DNA from: Prorocentrum cordatum
Taxonomy: Eukaryota > Sar > Dinophyceae > Prorocentrales > Prorocentraceae
Assembly: GCA_963575745.1 (NCBI GenBank)
Contig: CAUYUJ010012113.1
Location: 268,559 to 332,558 of the forward strand
DNA: 64,000 nt
Reading direction: 5' to 3'
Below, piece after piece: positions 34,811 to 45,215 of this stretch. How positions within the stretch are numbered: position 1 is the stretch's first letter; each line of letters opens with the position of its first letter. The translations under genes were made by a program, and so were the position numbers. The notes below the pieces were generated by a model. That model was not told the DNA's origin and ran no database searches. It saw only the letters and a program-made list of their open reading frames with translations.

Positions 34811-37413
34811 TCACTCACGGACAACGGCCGCACTGCGCCCGACGGCGGCGCTCCCCGCGGCTCCCGAGTGCCCCGAGCGGCCCCGCACCGCGCTGGCCGC
34901 AGGCCCAGCCTTGTGGATCAGGTCCAACTCCACACCCGCGGTGCGGGGGCGGCCCTGCCCGCGCGCACTGCGCATGGCCCCGGGAGCTTGTACTCGGCCC
35001 TCATGCACTCCTTGTCCCGCGAAGGCGGCGCTCATGCTGAGGTTCCTGGCCTGCGAGGTCTTACAGAAAGTCCAGCCCTGCGTCTCCCAGCGCCTTCCAG
35101 GCTGTCGCGCACCGCGGAGCCTCGAAGCGCGGACGGCGGCGCGGGCAGCACTGAGGGAGAGGCCGTGGAACGCGGAGGAGGCGACCCACTTCCAGCCCAG
35201 CGCCCCTTGCTGGGGGGTGAACGACTCGGCGGCCAGGCCCACGATGCGGAGGATACGCGGCCAATGGTAGAGCACGCGTAGACCTCGAAGCACCCGCAGG
35301 TCTACGCCATGCTCGACTCCGCACTGCCACAGGAAGTCGCGGCGCAGGCTCTCGTAGAGCCTGGTGATGTCCAGGCAGAGGCAGACGGATGCACCTCCCC
35401 GCACCCACGCAGGCGCGGCATATGCGCAGTGCAACCAGCCTGCCTTCTCAAACTCGCGGTTCACCTTGTCCCCAATGAAGAGGTGGTCGTGCTCCGCCTC
35501 TCCCAGCGCGCCGATGGGCTGCTTCGGGCGGCCCCAGATGCGCATGAGCAGCGGGGCGTCTACGGTCGGTCGGACTCCGCTGTCCGACTCGGGAAAGAAG
35601 GTCAGCATGGCTGCACGGGCGCCCAGGGGCTGCGGCTGCGCCTCCTGCGCCACCAGGGGGTCCAGGACGCCCTTCAGCGAGCAGGTCAGCCGCCCCAGGT
35701 CTGATGATGTACACTGAGGCCCCGATCATGCGAAGCTTGAGGTCGCTCGGGACCTGCCGAGCAACCTTCGCTGCCCGCATGGCGCCGCGAACCGAAGACA
35801 CGATGCTGCCCGCGCGAACCAGCGGGACCTCCATGCCCGAGGGCGCGAACAAGCAGGGGAAGAACGAGCACCACCTGCTGCGTGCAGCTCCTCTGGCCTC
35901 CTCTGGGCGGCTCGGGGCGACGCTGGCCCACTGGCGCCGCGCCTGGCTGGGCTTGGCTCCGTGCCGCCAGACGGAGGCCTCAGTCGCCGCTTGGCTCCAC
36001 CTCCTGGCGTCGCTGTACCACCCCAGAATCTCCTGCCCGCGGAGGCAGCCCTGAGCTGCCGCAGTGGCCTGGCCTGGTGCCGGTGGGGGCGGTTCGCTCC
36101 CGAGGACGTGGGGCCGCTTGCTGCCGCAGCAGGCTACCTCGGCGCTGCTGCACGCGCACAGGCGTGGTTCCGCCGCACTGGCCCCCCTAGGCGCTCGTCC
36201 GCCCTGGCTGCGCTCCTCCATCGCTGCCCCCTGCTGCGTGGCCAGCAGGACGAGCAGCCAGAGGGGCCAGGTCTGCAGCCTCAGCAACCAGCTCCCGCTT
36301 GCATGCCTGGGGCACCTGCGGCCACTCGCCGAGCGCGCTGCCACGCCGCTCCGCCTGACCCCGTTCCACGGCGGGCTGCGGCTGCCAGGCCCCACTGCTG
36401 CCTGCGAGCTCGCCGTCGTCGCTGCTGATCTCGTCCATGAGGCAGGGCTCCGCCCACGGCGCCCGCTTCGGGGCCGATGGGGGTTCCTGCAAGCTGCGCC
36501 CGTACCGCCTCGATCTGGGTGCGAATGGCCGCCCATGCCACCTCGAAGTTGCTGGGGCCCCAGGCCTCTGGCAGCTTGTCCAGCTGCGCGAGGAGCCCTG
36601 GCACATGGCTGGCCCCAGCCAGCTCGGCTGCGCGCTGACGCTGCCACGTCTCTGCCTCCTCGCGGGCCGTTTCTTCGAGGATCTGGAGCGCTCTGCTGGC
36701 TTCCTCCACCTCGCCGTCGAGCGCCGCGAGCTCCTCCAGGGCCTTCTGGAGCTGCACTTCCGCCAGGCCCCGCGCCGCCTGCTTCTGCGCAAGGGCTTGG
36801 CGGGCTGAGCGGAGCCGCTTCTCCGCCTTGCCGATGGCGTTCGCCTCCTTGTGCAGCAGCGTGGACCGCGGCATTGCGGAGGCCTTCTGCTCCGCTGCCT
36901 CCCGCTGGGCGCTGGCCAATTCTGCCCTCTTCGCCTCCAGCTAGCAGGCCGCGACGTCTGTGAAGCAGCTGTCGACGCCGTCGGGTGGCCCAGCAAGCAG
37001 CGCCTCGAGCCGCTCGACCGTTGCCTGCAGCCTCTCGATCGCCGTGCCTCCTCCGCTGCTGGGCGCCCCGCTCGCCGCTGAAGCCGGGGTCTGCGACTTG
37101 GTGGAAGCCGTCCGTGAAGCTGCGCTGCGGGCCTGCCGCTGGGCTCGGCGCCCCCGAGGCTGGTCCGCCCAGCCGTCCTTGTCGGCCTCAGGCTTCGCCC
37201 TGCCGTGGGGTGGCCCCAGCGCCCAGGGCGGTGCTGCGCACCCACAGCTGAGACACGTGGAGCGCCAGTCCCAGTTCCAGCAACCGCAGCTGCACATCCA
37301 GCATGGCCTGCTGCTCTTGCCGCCGCTGCCGCCTCGCGAGGCGCGCGCCGCGGCCTCGGGCGCGCAGGCCGACGGCGTGCGCCCCCGCGCCGAGAAGAAG
37401 ACAGGGAGCACAA
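34811..37413 (-). pseudogene. LINE B copy 3 reading frames (zinc finger, coiled coil, RT), broken
   Basis: The N-terminal part has the zinc finger and then ATVERLEALLAGPPDG, ending at an in-frame TAG (36941-36943) where copy 2 has CAG; the coiled coil continues beyond it. The RT part lies in two frames (36647-35448 and 35653-34811). The break falls near 35700-35710, where a two-base deletion relative to copy 2 shifts the frame inside ASVYI. Motif A is CLDITRLYESL at about 35370. The protein ends at 34811. Confidence 0.7.
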
Positions 37414-37497
37414 GACAGGAGTGAGCTGGCCCTAAGCTCGGAGACCCTCGCGCTCAAAACGCCGCGGACGACTCGCGGTCGTCGGATTCTCCATGGC

Positions 37498-37519
37498 CTT
37501 GAGCCAACATGGCTACGGA
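37498..37519 (-). other. Spliced leader at the 5' end of LINE B copy 3
   Basis: All but one of the 22 leader bases match on the minus strand; the single change gives GCCATGTTGGCTCAAG in the core. The bases just upstream (37520-37535) are a fragment of the 20-bp minisatellite. Confidence 0.92.
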
Positions 37520-37565
37520 CTCCTGCTCCTGTGTTAAAGTTAACTACGGGGCCTTCAAGGCGGAG
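37520..37565 (-). repeat. 3'-end motif shared by the 37712 retrogene and LINE B copy 3
   Basis: On the plus strand this reads GCTCCTGTGTTAAAG then TACGGGGCCTTCAAGGCGG. At 34634-34668 the LINE B 3' end reads GCTCCTGTGTTTAAAG then GACGGGGCCTTGAAGGCG. Two different inserts therefore share a terminal motif adjoining the minisatellite. LINE B copy 1 has a fainter trace (about 26265-26275). Confidence 0.65.
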
Positions 37566-37711
37566 TGGCGGGGCCAGAAGGCCAAGACAAGGACGCGCTC
37601 TCCCGAGAGGGGCCGCCTAGGGCCGCCTCTCGCCGCGGGGGCCGCACTGGGCCTTCACCGCGCGGCACCGCAGGCGAGAGCAAATCTACGCACAGAATGC
37701 AACTGCCCGCC

Positions 37712-38848
37712 TCACTCTTCACTCTTGGGCCGCGTCATGCAACGCGCACTGCCCAAAATAACATCGAGGAGCCGCGGGCGCTCCTCGGCATCTGGACAAC
37801 CTGCACCTCCGAGGCGGACGCCGAGGGCGCGGGCCTCGGCCAATTCCAGGAGTGACTCAACTCCCGACTTCGGCCCCTTGGCCGCACACGCCACCGCCGC
37901 CGCCGAGAAGCCGTCCAGGAACGAAACGAACACGCCGCCCAAGCTCGAGCGGCCCTCGCCCTCGGCGCAGTCGACGCTGTCCGCGACCAGGGGCGGCTCC
38001 ACGTCGTCGCTGACGACGCTGCTACCGTCCAGGTGCGGCACGTCCAGGTGCGGCGCGACGTCGTCGGCAGACTCGACGGGTCCACGCGTAGACGGCCTCG
38101 AAGAGTCAGCGTCGCTGGCGCCAGCCAAACCGTCCACGCTGGCACGACCGCCAGCACCAAGCTCTGCACTAGCACGTCCCAAGACGGGAGGCAGCGGCGC
38201 ACAGCCTGCAGCACCTCGAGGGACCTTCTGCGCCCCGAGGGCGGCGGCCACGGAGCAGAAAGAAAACGCCACTGCGCCACAAGTGCACCGCATGCCCTCG
38301 AAGTCGCGCAAACAGTATGGCTCGGCCGAAGATCTCAGCGGCGTGCGCCTCCGCAGCGGCAGACCGCCTATGAGCTTCGGCAGCGGCTCAGCCTCGCAGA
38401 TCTCCACGTCGATGTCCAGGCCACCTAGCCGAGAGACGCAAACGCCGTGGTCGCCCACACTGCGGGCACCCTTCTCCTGCGGCCCCAGGCGTTGACCCTT
38501 CTGGGCCTTCCTGAGGGGCGCTGCCGCTGCGGGGGCAATCGACAGCACCCCGTCGGCCTCGGCATGGAGCGCCACGTTGCGCCGTAGCCGCTCCAACCAG
38601 GTCGGCTCCTCCCCCCGCACAAGCGCAGCCAGTGCCGGGATTACCGCCTGGACCCGATCCGCCAGCCCAGGCACGCCGACGAGCAAGTCGAGGGCAGCCC
38701 CCACCGCGCGCAGGCGGGTCTGGGCCTCGCCAGCAGCCTCCAGGGCACGCCGCACGGCCGCATCAGCAGCCGCTCGGGCGCGCCGCGCCGCCTCGCCTCG
38801 CTCGCGCCGCGAGCGGGGGAACCGCAGAGGATCCCCTCCCGTGACCAT
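37712..38848 (-). CDS. Intronless gene of unknown function behind spliced-leader relics (retrogene)
   Basis: The ATG at 38848 (MVTGGDPLRF) is the first start after the leader relics; the frame extends five codons further upstream, but those codons lie in a relic. The protein of about 378 residues begins with a highly charged Ala/Arg-rich helix region (RRERGEAARRARAAADAAV), followed by a helical segment (LADRVQAVIPALAALVRG), a middle part with CLRDFEGMRCTCGAVAF, and an acidic C-terminal half. I do not recognise a family. No introns or stops interrupt it. Upstream leader relics indicate a reverse-transcribed mRNA. Its 3' flank resembles the 3' end of LINE B, so it may have been mobilised by that machinery. 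Confidence 0.6.
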   Translation of the reverse strand: MVTGGDPLRFPRSRRERGEAARRARAAADAAVRRALEAAGEAQTRLRAVGAALDLLVGVPGLADRVQAVIPALAALVRGEEPTWLERLRRNVALHAEADGVLSIAPAAAAPLRKAQKGQRLGPQEKGARSVGDHGVCVSRLGGLDIDVEICEAEPLPKLIGGLPLRRRTPLRSSAEPYCLRDFEGMRCTCGAVAFSFCSVAAALGAQKVPRGAAGCAPLPPVLGRASAELGAGGRASVDGLAGASDADSSRPSTRGPVESADDVAPHLDVPHLDGSSVVSDDVEPPLVADSVDCAEGEGRSSLGGVFVSFLDGFSAAAVACAAKGPKSGVESLLELAEARALGVRLGGAGCPDAEERPRLLDVILGSARCMTRPKSEE

Positions 38849-38850
38849 CC

Positions 38851-38894
38851 CTCGCCCAAGCAAGCTTGAACCGAGCTGGCTTGAGCCAAAATGC
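38851..38894 (-). other. Tandem spliced-leader relics upstream of the retrogene
   Basis: Minus strand: 38894-38881 is CATTTTGGCTCAAG, an exact 3' portion of the leader. Next comes 38880-38866, CCAGCTCGGTTCAAG, which fits a decayed leader copy. A possible third, weaker copy is 38865-38851. The series suggests two or three rounds of trans-splicing and re-integration. The 5' part of the outermost leader is replaced by the minisatellite. Confidence 0.8.
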
Positions 38895-39075
38895 TCCTGT
38901 GTTCAGCCGTGCTCCTATGTGTTCTGCCGTGCTCCTGTGTGTTCTCCCTGTTCGTTCAGCCGTGTTCCCGTGTGTTATTTGTGTTCGGCCGTGCTCCTGT
39001 GTGTGTGTTGCCGTGCTCATGTGTGCTCTGCCGTGCTCTCGCGCGTTCTGCCGTTCTCTGCGTGTTGGGCTGCCG
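38895..39075. repeat. 20-bp minisatellite, second array
   Basis: About nine variable units of the TGCTCCTGTGTGTTCTGCCG family, more diverged than at 34092-34640. It abuts the truncated spliced leader at 38894. Confidence 0.88.
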
Positions 39076-39557
39076 TGATCCTGCCCATGTTCGGACGATG
39101 TCTCAGGCGAAAGATTCAGTTTAACACGCGTAATATGAGATCAGCCTTTTGAGCATGTCATTGTTCGAGAGTCTGAAGTGACGATGGTAAGCCAAATAGC
39201 ATCCGATTCCATGGGAAGCGGATGGCAAATAGCGTCCGGTATCGTACTGAGGTTGTTCAGTAAGAGGAATGGACGGATAGGATAGGATAAGATCGATGTA
39301 ATGATCTTTCCAGCACATAGCGAACACAAACAGTGTCCGGGCAAATAGGGCGCGCGTGCCTTGAGCCAAAGGAAACGGCGCGCGAGCTATACTCCCGATT
39401 CTATATAACATCTCCCAAAGAGCTACCCTTAAAGTCGGACGGGGAGGAGACGGAGAGTATAGCCGCGCAGCCGTTAGGCTCTACAAAGGCCGCCCGCGCG
39501 AATGTTTGCAAAACAAAAAAACAGTGCGTACAGTCTGGCCTAACACCAGACTGCAAG
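39076..39557. other. No gene recognised; boundary zone before the copia elements
   Basis: Mixed sequence. Minus-strand 39371-39361 reads TTTGGCTCAAG, 11 bases identical to the leader's 3' end, but the neighbouring bases do not continue the match, so I do not call it a leader relic. The 3' boundary of the copia copy lies somewhere here or just to the right; no LTR was seen. Confidence 0.35.
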
Positions 39558-39839
39558 GCGAGTTTCCTCGCAAAGCAATTCACGAAAATACGAGATAGCC
39601 CCTTGAACATCAATGGGCTATCGGCCCGGCTAGAGGTGAGCCAAAAGGGCCACACCTCACCGAGCAAACGGATATTAAGGCAACGAGCCTGAACCAAACC
39701 AAACAGGCTCGTTACCAAGCGTGAAATGGTAGGCTCGTTTCCGAGCACCTAGAAGGGCGCCTCTGTATTAGGCGCCCATGCTGGCAAACTGGACCGCGGG
39801 GGCAACAAGGACAGACTAAAATTGATTAGACTTAGGCTT

Positions 39840-41470
39840 GTTTCTGTCCTCGGGACCCCGAAAGGGAACAAACTGCTTCACGTCATACTTAAATGACTGA
39901 TTGCCTGACATCGCTTCCAAAAGCAGCTCCCGATCGATACCCCCCTTTGTATGCCCATCTGCACATTATGCACTATACCTATATCCATGAGCTCACGTAT
40001 CCAGCTGATATGTCCCAGCAAGGTCCGTTCCGTCGGTATCTTAAGATCTTTGCTGGATAACGATTTGTACACAGACTCAGCGTCTATGGTGAGGGATACT
40101 TTAATAGCCAGGCCTCCAACTTCACGCATGTCTCGTAGTTGTCGTGGAGTCAGAGCCCCTGCCTTGAGCTCGTGGAGAGTGATGAGCGTATGGTAACACT
40201 CATCAAGGTTGCGTGCAGCTGCAAGTGCCTCAGCGGCATAGCTGGACCTCACCTACAGTCGATGTGATTTACACAGTCCGTCACAAAGGTGAATGACGGG
40301 TTTGCCTTGAGGCGAGTTTCCTCGCCGTAGTACGTTGGCCCCGCGTATGCCGTAGCCCTTGGTCTCATCGCCCTCCTCCCCGGTGGGCTTCCGATACCCC
40401 GAATCACTGTGCATGTCAACTTCGTTCGTCGGTTTCATCCGAGGGAAGGTGATGCGTTTCGGGCTGCTGATCAGCTTTCGCGTCACAGCATTCAGTCGCC
40501 TGACTTGTAGGTTGGTGGGCTCTTGGATTTTCTGAAGAGAGACCATATACACCATAAGCCAGACTTGAGTAAGAAGGGCATAGGCGAGGGCTCCTCGCAG
40601 GCTGACAAACATGTCGGTGATGAGTTTGGTGGCTTTGGCATCGGCCGCCGCTCCTGTGAGTTCAGGGTGTGTGATAGGACGTAGTTGTTTAATGTACTCG
40701 TCCTGATCCATGGTCACATCCCGTTGGTCATTCTTCGTATAGCGAACGGCGCAGTTCGTATAGGAATGTTTGTTAAGATTGCATGTACCAAACACCCTTT
40801 CGACACGTTGTACATAGTCGTCTATATTTTTCTCTAGGCCTATCATATTGATGTCGTCAACATGCTCTGCTGTCAACAGATCTTGACTGAATTCAAACTC
40901 AGGATCATAACTTGTCGGTGTAAGGCCTATAGCTCGGGTGGTCGTACGAAGCTTGAGGGAGAACGCTCTTGGGGCGTCCTTTGCACCCGTCCCTGGCTTG
41001 AGGCACCTGAGGCAGCGTCGGCTTTCATCGTAGGACGAGAAGCCGGGCAGTGTGCGAAGTACCTGGGCGCTTCCTGGTGGAAGAGCGAAGCAAACCATGC
41101 GAGTTTCCTCGCCGGTGGCATGAGCAAGTTCCTCATAGGTCAAACCCTTGAGGAACGCTTTGTCGATATCCATGGATGCTAAGATCCACTCTGGATGGCA
41201 TGCCGCCTCACTTGCCAGGAGCCTCTGGGACTGCCTTCGAGCAGTTCCTGAAAAGGTTTCCACATCGAACGCCTCAGTGCCCATAAATCCACGAAGGACA
41301 ACTCTGAGACGGATGGTTTTAACGTTCTCGGTACCTACCTTCACCAACTTCCACTTATTTACATATCTGGATGTCATGATGTTGGAAGCTTTAGATAGGT
41401 CATACATCTCAAAGTACCGGTTATCAAGCCAGATCTTGAGCTCGGTGCACAAAGCTTCACTAACCTATGT
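39840..41470 (-). pseudogene. Copia unit B reverse transcriptase and RNase H
   Basis: The RT begins with EALCTELKIWLDNRYFEMYD and has MTSRYVNKWKLVK, motif A as SMDIDKAFLKG and motif C as TAEHVDDINMIG (His where copia usually has Tyr). RNase H starts with VDMHSDSGYRK and continues beyond an in-frame TAG (40253-40255) with VRSSYAAEALAAARN and TIDAESVYKSL. The end, KQFVPFRGPEDRNKP, is in another frame near 39840-39885. The start is also out of frame with the preceding linker near 41460. Copia-type RT/RNase H is clear, but the copy is not functional. Confidence 0.85.
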
Positions 41471-42252
41471 AGGGTTGCTGCTGTGTCGGTTTTGGTGAGT
41501 AGGTCTTCTTCCTTAGCTACCACATCACGTTTAGCAGCCGAGGATACTAATACTCTCACCGCTGCGACCATACCAGTGTCGAGCTGTGCAAGTTGAGTCT
41601 GATCCAACACTACCTTTGACATTTCTGGTGTAAAACATAACTCAACATAAGGCCCATGTTCATCACTGTCAAGAGAATAACCCTCGTCAAGTGTAGCTGA
41701 GCACAGAGAGACAAGACAGGGCTCATGTGGTTCTGGCTCGTCTCCGAGCTTTTCCGACACTACGATATCTTCTTCGTCCACGGATGCTGAAACCAGAACA
41801 CATTGGTCGGGCAGCATAGTTGTTGGGACGCAGTAGAGATGATCGTCGGTGATCGCCAGGGGATGAAGGTCCATACGTAACTCATCGTACCACTCCTCCG
41901 GCATCATGGTTTCTATACCATGTTCCTCGTTTTCTTCGTAGATTGTAGACAGACGGCCTTCACTTGGTGATGAAGCACCTGGGGTGTCTGGTGAAGGCCT
42001 GTTTCCAGGCGGGTCGTGTTCTCCAGACGCGGTGCCCGAGTGCTGATACTTGGCCAGGTCGTCATGAAATCCTAAGGAAGGAACATGTGATGTCAAGCAT
42101 TGGATGAGTCTGGAGTGAGTGCTACCAGTGATTTGAGAAATGTTCAGGCCAGTGCCAATACACTCATAATAGTGGAAGGCTGGGTTGACGTCGTTATCGT
42201 AGTGGATCAGCGTAGACCCAGTGGCGTACTTTACTGCAGGTAGATCGGACAC
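41453..42252 (-). pseudogene. Copia unit B linker between integrase and RT
   Basis: An acidic region of about 265 residues (SDEHGPYVELCFTPEMSK and EEDLLTKTDTAATLHRLV), rich in Asp, Glu, Ser and Pro, connects integrase and RT. The tail after HRLV shifts frame into the RT at about 41460. It contains PPGNRPSPDT, which encodes the hairpin at 41997. I recognise no separate domain. Confidence 0.6.
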
Positions 42253-42261
42253 ACTCTTGGC

Positions 42262-43473
42262 CTATCTAACTGCTACTACGTGTTCAACTCGGAAATAATT
42301 CCGCACGAGATACTGTAGTGCAAGATGTACGCGCAGGTGGAACTTGCTGTCGTCTGAAAGATTGAGATTTCCCTCATAGTCTGGAATGTAGCCGAAGACT
42401 TTGGCAGGTTTCCCTGCACCAAGGTGTGCCACATATGTAAGGACGGTTTGCATGGCCATGCTGTCCATGCCAAGTTCCCGTGTAAGGAGGCATTCAATTT
42501 AATGCGCGTGACGAGCATCAGGATACATTACAAGTTCCTCACGATATCCTGCCGTGACAACGATGTGTCCTCTTTCAGGCACATTACGGATCACAGGAAA
42601 CGGGCCATTCCAGCCTCCATGATCGTCCTTAGTGGCAGTAGGTCGATGGTAGTCGACCAGGCCCCCTGCTGAGTAAAGGCGAGCACCATCTGGAGCCGTT
42701 TTAGCCCTGAGAGCACGATTTGTCTTGGCTACAGCCGTGGCTTGAGTTATTCCTTCTAGGCTAACTTCCCTCACACGACGTTCTCGTTCGTGACCTGACG
42801 TCTCGGGCCCCTTAGGGATGTCAAGGGTGTCGAGGTCAGGAAGAAAGGAGGGCTGTCGTCCAGTGTGTGCTTGGTATGGCGATACTCCGTTGTAAAACGT
42901 GAAGGCGTTGGTGGCGAAGATGCCTTCAGCCAATACTCTAGTGAATCCAACAGGGATGTTGTGAAAGTCCAACTCTTCCTCAATCATATGGAGAACGCCC
43001 CTGAGAATACCGTTTCGTGACTCGATCGAAGTCGCGTGTTGGCCAGGCGCTCGGATACGAAGTGTTGTACCCTTGTTCGCCATCATGGCCTTGGCAGTAT
43101 CACTGTTCAGGGCGCCTTCTCCATCTGAGTACGAGACTTTGAAGGGTCCATGATAGGCAATCCAGCAATAGTGGTAGGCGTCGAGTATAGTGTCACGTTC
43201 TCTGTCGGAAATCTCTTGGCCTGCTGTCAGGCGAATACAACGGTCCATAATGTGAAATATGGTTCGTGTCTTGTAAACCATGATATCCAGTTCACCTTCA
43301 TCGAGCCAATTTCCAGGAAGGCTGACAGAAGGTAGCGTTGAATGTCCTGGACGTTCCCATGCTCTGCATTCCCAACAGGTGTCCCACATTTCTTTGATCA
43401 TATTTAGTCGAACGTTGTCCAGTCCCACTTTGTCTAGGATTAGCCCATGTTGGGTTCCTTCGCATGATACCAC
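42262..43473 (-). pseudogene. Copia unit B integrase
   Basis: The catalytic core shows ELDIMVYKTRTIFHIMDRC (first Asp), YSDGEGALNSD (second Asp) and, 33 residues on, SIESRNG (Glu), as in rve-type integrases. A CWEC pair near the N-terminus, with His residues from the neighbouring frame (KLHLRWYHAKEP), makes an HHCC-like finger. The C-terminal part has ARLYSAGGLVDYHRP and GGWNGPFPVI. A frame break lies at about 43450, and the frame also changes near 42500 (YIPDYEGNLNLSDD), so it is broken. Confidence 0.82.
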
Positions 43474-44200
43474 CGTAGGTGCAATTTACGGAGTTCCTTT
43501 TTGACGACATGAGGTTCGTGACTACGGAAATTTTGCAGACTGCGTTGGATATCAAATCTCGTCCAGTCGGGTAGTCGTGGAGTCCCCGAGCCGGTTGAGG
43601 CAAGGGGGTTCCTTGTAGCTCTCCGCAGTCGGTCTCCTTCGTCAACTGCATCTGGTGGTGGTGGTACGCCTTGTAGGCGGCCGCGGCGGGCCGCTACCTG
43701 TGGCGGTTCGCCAGAAGACGCAGAAGGCGTGTTTCCACGCTCGGGCGCGTCTCGTAGCATGTCGTAACTGCTGGCGCCAGATGTAGGATCAGAATCCCCG
43801 AAGGATCGTGGTCGTGGCGGCCTGGCGTGCGCACCTTGGCGGCCACCTGATGCGGAAGCTTGACCCTCTCCAGGTTTGGGCAAGGGTTTCCACCAAGCTG
43901 GCACATTCTTGCCTTCGGGATCATGGTCATCTGGAAGTTTGAACTGTTCAGCAAAACGACACTTACGGGGTTCAGTGCCGAGGTGGCCTTGCTTCTCGTA
44001 AGATCCCTTTGGCATGCAGGACATGGCCAATATACAGACATAGGGTCATGATACTTACACTGTGCGGGGTCTCTGTTATGGCTAGGACTGTCCTTTCGGA
44101 CATCGTCGATGCACGCTGGGCATGTAGCCACTTTTGGGATGATACGATCGCCGATGCGTCTCATGCCTTCTCCTGGTTCGATCAGGAAGGTCAGCGGGGC
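43440..44200 (-). pseudogene. Copia unit B zinc-binding region before integrase
   Basis: Minus-strand frames here encode CPACIDDVRKDSPSH, AQCKYHD and WPCPACQRD: pairs of Cys and His with the spacing of a zinc-ribbon-like unit. They are followed by a basic, Pro-rich linker (YEKQGHLGTEPRKCRFAEQF, then WWKPLPKPGEG) leading into the integrase finger. Unit A has the same region at 51530-52260. The two frames used show an indel in the middle. The exact metal-binding fold is not assigned. Confidence 0.55.
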
Positions 44201-45215
44201 ACGCGTGTGCAGTACGTGCAGGCGCGTCTCCGCGCGTGGTGTCAATGGCTTTCGCCAAATAGACGGCTTCCACAAAGGCAGACTGCAGTCGTCGAGTGTA
44301 TTTTTGTGCCAGTGAAAGCTCTCTATTGCACGGTTGTGCGTGCACATGCTGACCGTTGCGTTTGAGTCGCTCAAGGGCTTTAAGAATCGTCTCGTCGTTG
44401 CTGGTGATATTTGTCGGCTTCTTGATGTAGTCACCAGCCGTATCTTTGAGTCCCGTCGCACATTGATCAATGCGTACGGTTGTAATATGTGGTCGGTTGG
44501 CAAGTTCTTTCCATGGGGAAATCTCATCCACTCATGTTCCTGTGGGTTGTTCGCGTATAAACCACCTCCGTGCGTTATCTTGGGTAGCAGCAATCTTACC
44601 ACAATAAGTTATGCGTGGTAAATCTTCTTTACGGTGCTGTTCCCAAGTGTTGTGATTGACTTTGTAGTTGTAGTAGGATGGTGGCCCTGCGGTGCGGCAA
44701 CTGGGCTGTAGTATGGCAACTCGTACGTAGCATATTGCGAAGTAGTGATCTACAGCTCGCTGCACCGAGGGATCTCCCAGGTCGACACACGTAGTCTTGT
44801 CTAAGTTGCATCCTGAGGAGAGACCCCCTGAGAAGGCAAGCTCCGAAATGCCACCCTCGCCTCCACAAAGCTCCAACATATCCACGCAGTTATTGTGACC
44901 ATAACATAGAGTAGCTACTATGCAATCTATGTCAGCGCGTGTGTCGGGCATAGATGTGGGGAGGGCAAGGAACAGGTCATCATCCTCATCGGAGCTTATT
45001 AGTTCCACAGGGACGTCGGTGCTCCAGGTCGCCATAAGATCCTGTCCGAGTCCCGACAAGTCGTCACCGCAATCGTCGTTTCCGTCCTCAACGTGCTTTT
45101 TAATGCGGCGAGGCTTGATGCCTGCTTCCTTTTCGGCTTTGAGCCTTTCCTTATGTTTGATGCGCGACTCCTTAGGTAAGACTTGCTCGTCTTGTTCACC
45201 GGTCTGTGTGCCCAT
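44200..45215 (-). pseudogene. Copia unit B methyltransferase-like domain
   Basis: The segment MLELCGGEGGISELAFSGGL fits motif I of class I SAM-dependent methyltransferases, followed by CNLDKTTCVDLGDPSVQRAV (motif II-like). AILQPSCRTAGPPS sits where cytosine methyltransferases have a PPC-type motif, and RRWFIREQPTGTWVDE where they have an ENP-type motif. DQCATGLKDTAGDYIKKPTN follows. The frame stops at 44532 and resumes as 44531-44082. Cytosine methyltransferases captured by dinoflagellate retrotransposons have been described; this domain has altered catalytic motifs, so activity is doubtful and the assignment is to the fold only. Confidence 0.6.

Larger units (their letters stand above)
34641..37519 (-). 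mobile_element. LINE B copy 3: SL-tagged, internally deleted LINE
   Basis: The element starts with a spliced leader (37519-37498), continues with a four-cysteine region (CWMCSCG...CLSCG) at about 37345-37280, a coiled coil and an RT portion, and ends near 34641 in sequence reading CTTTAAACTTTAAACACAGG on the minus strand, directly joined to the minisatellite. It is the longest of three LINE B copies. As in the others, the endonuclease and RT motif C are absent. Confidence 0.78.

Noticed and set aside
39361-39371. Eleven-base match to the 3' end of the spliced leader
   Set aside because: TTTGGCTCAAG is present on the minus strand, but the preceding bases do not continue the leader and no retrocopied gene was recognised after it.
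39401-39748. A 115-residue frame after the RNase H as an extra gene
   Set aside because: It contains translated hairpins and no recognisable domain; it more likely represents the 3' untranslated part of the copia element.
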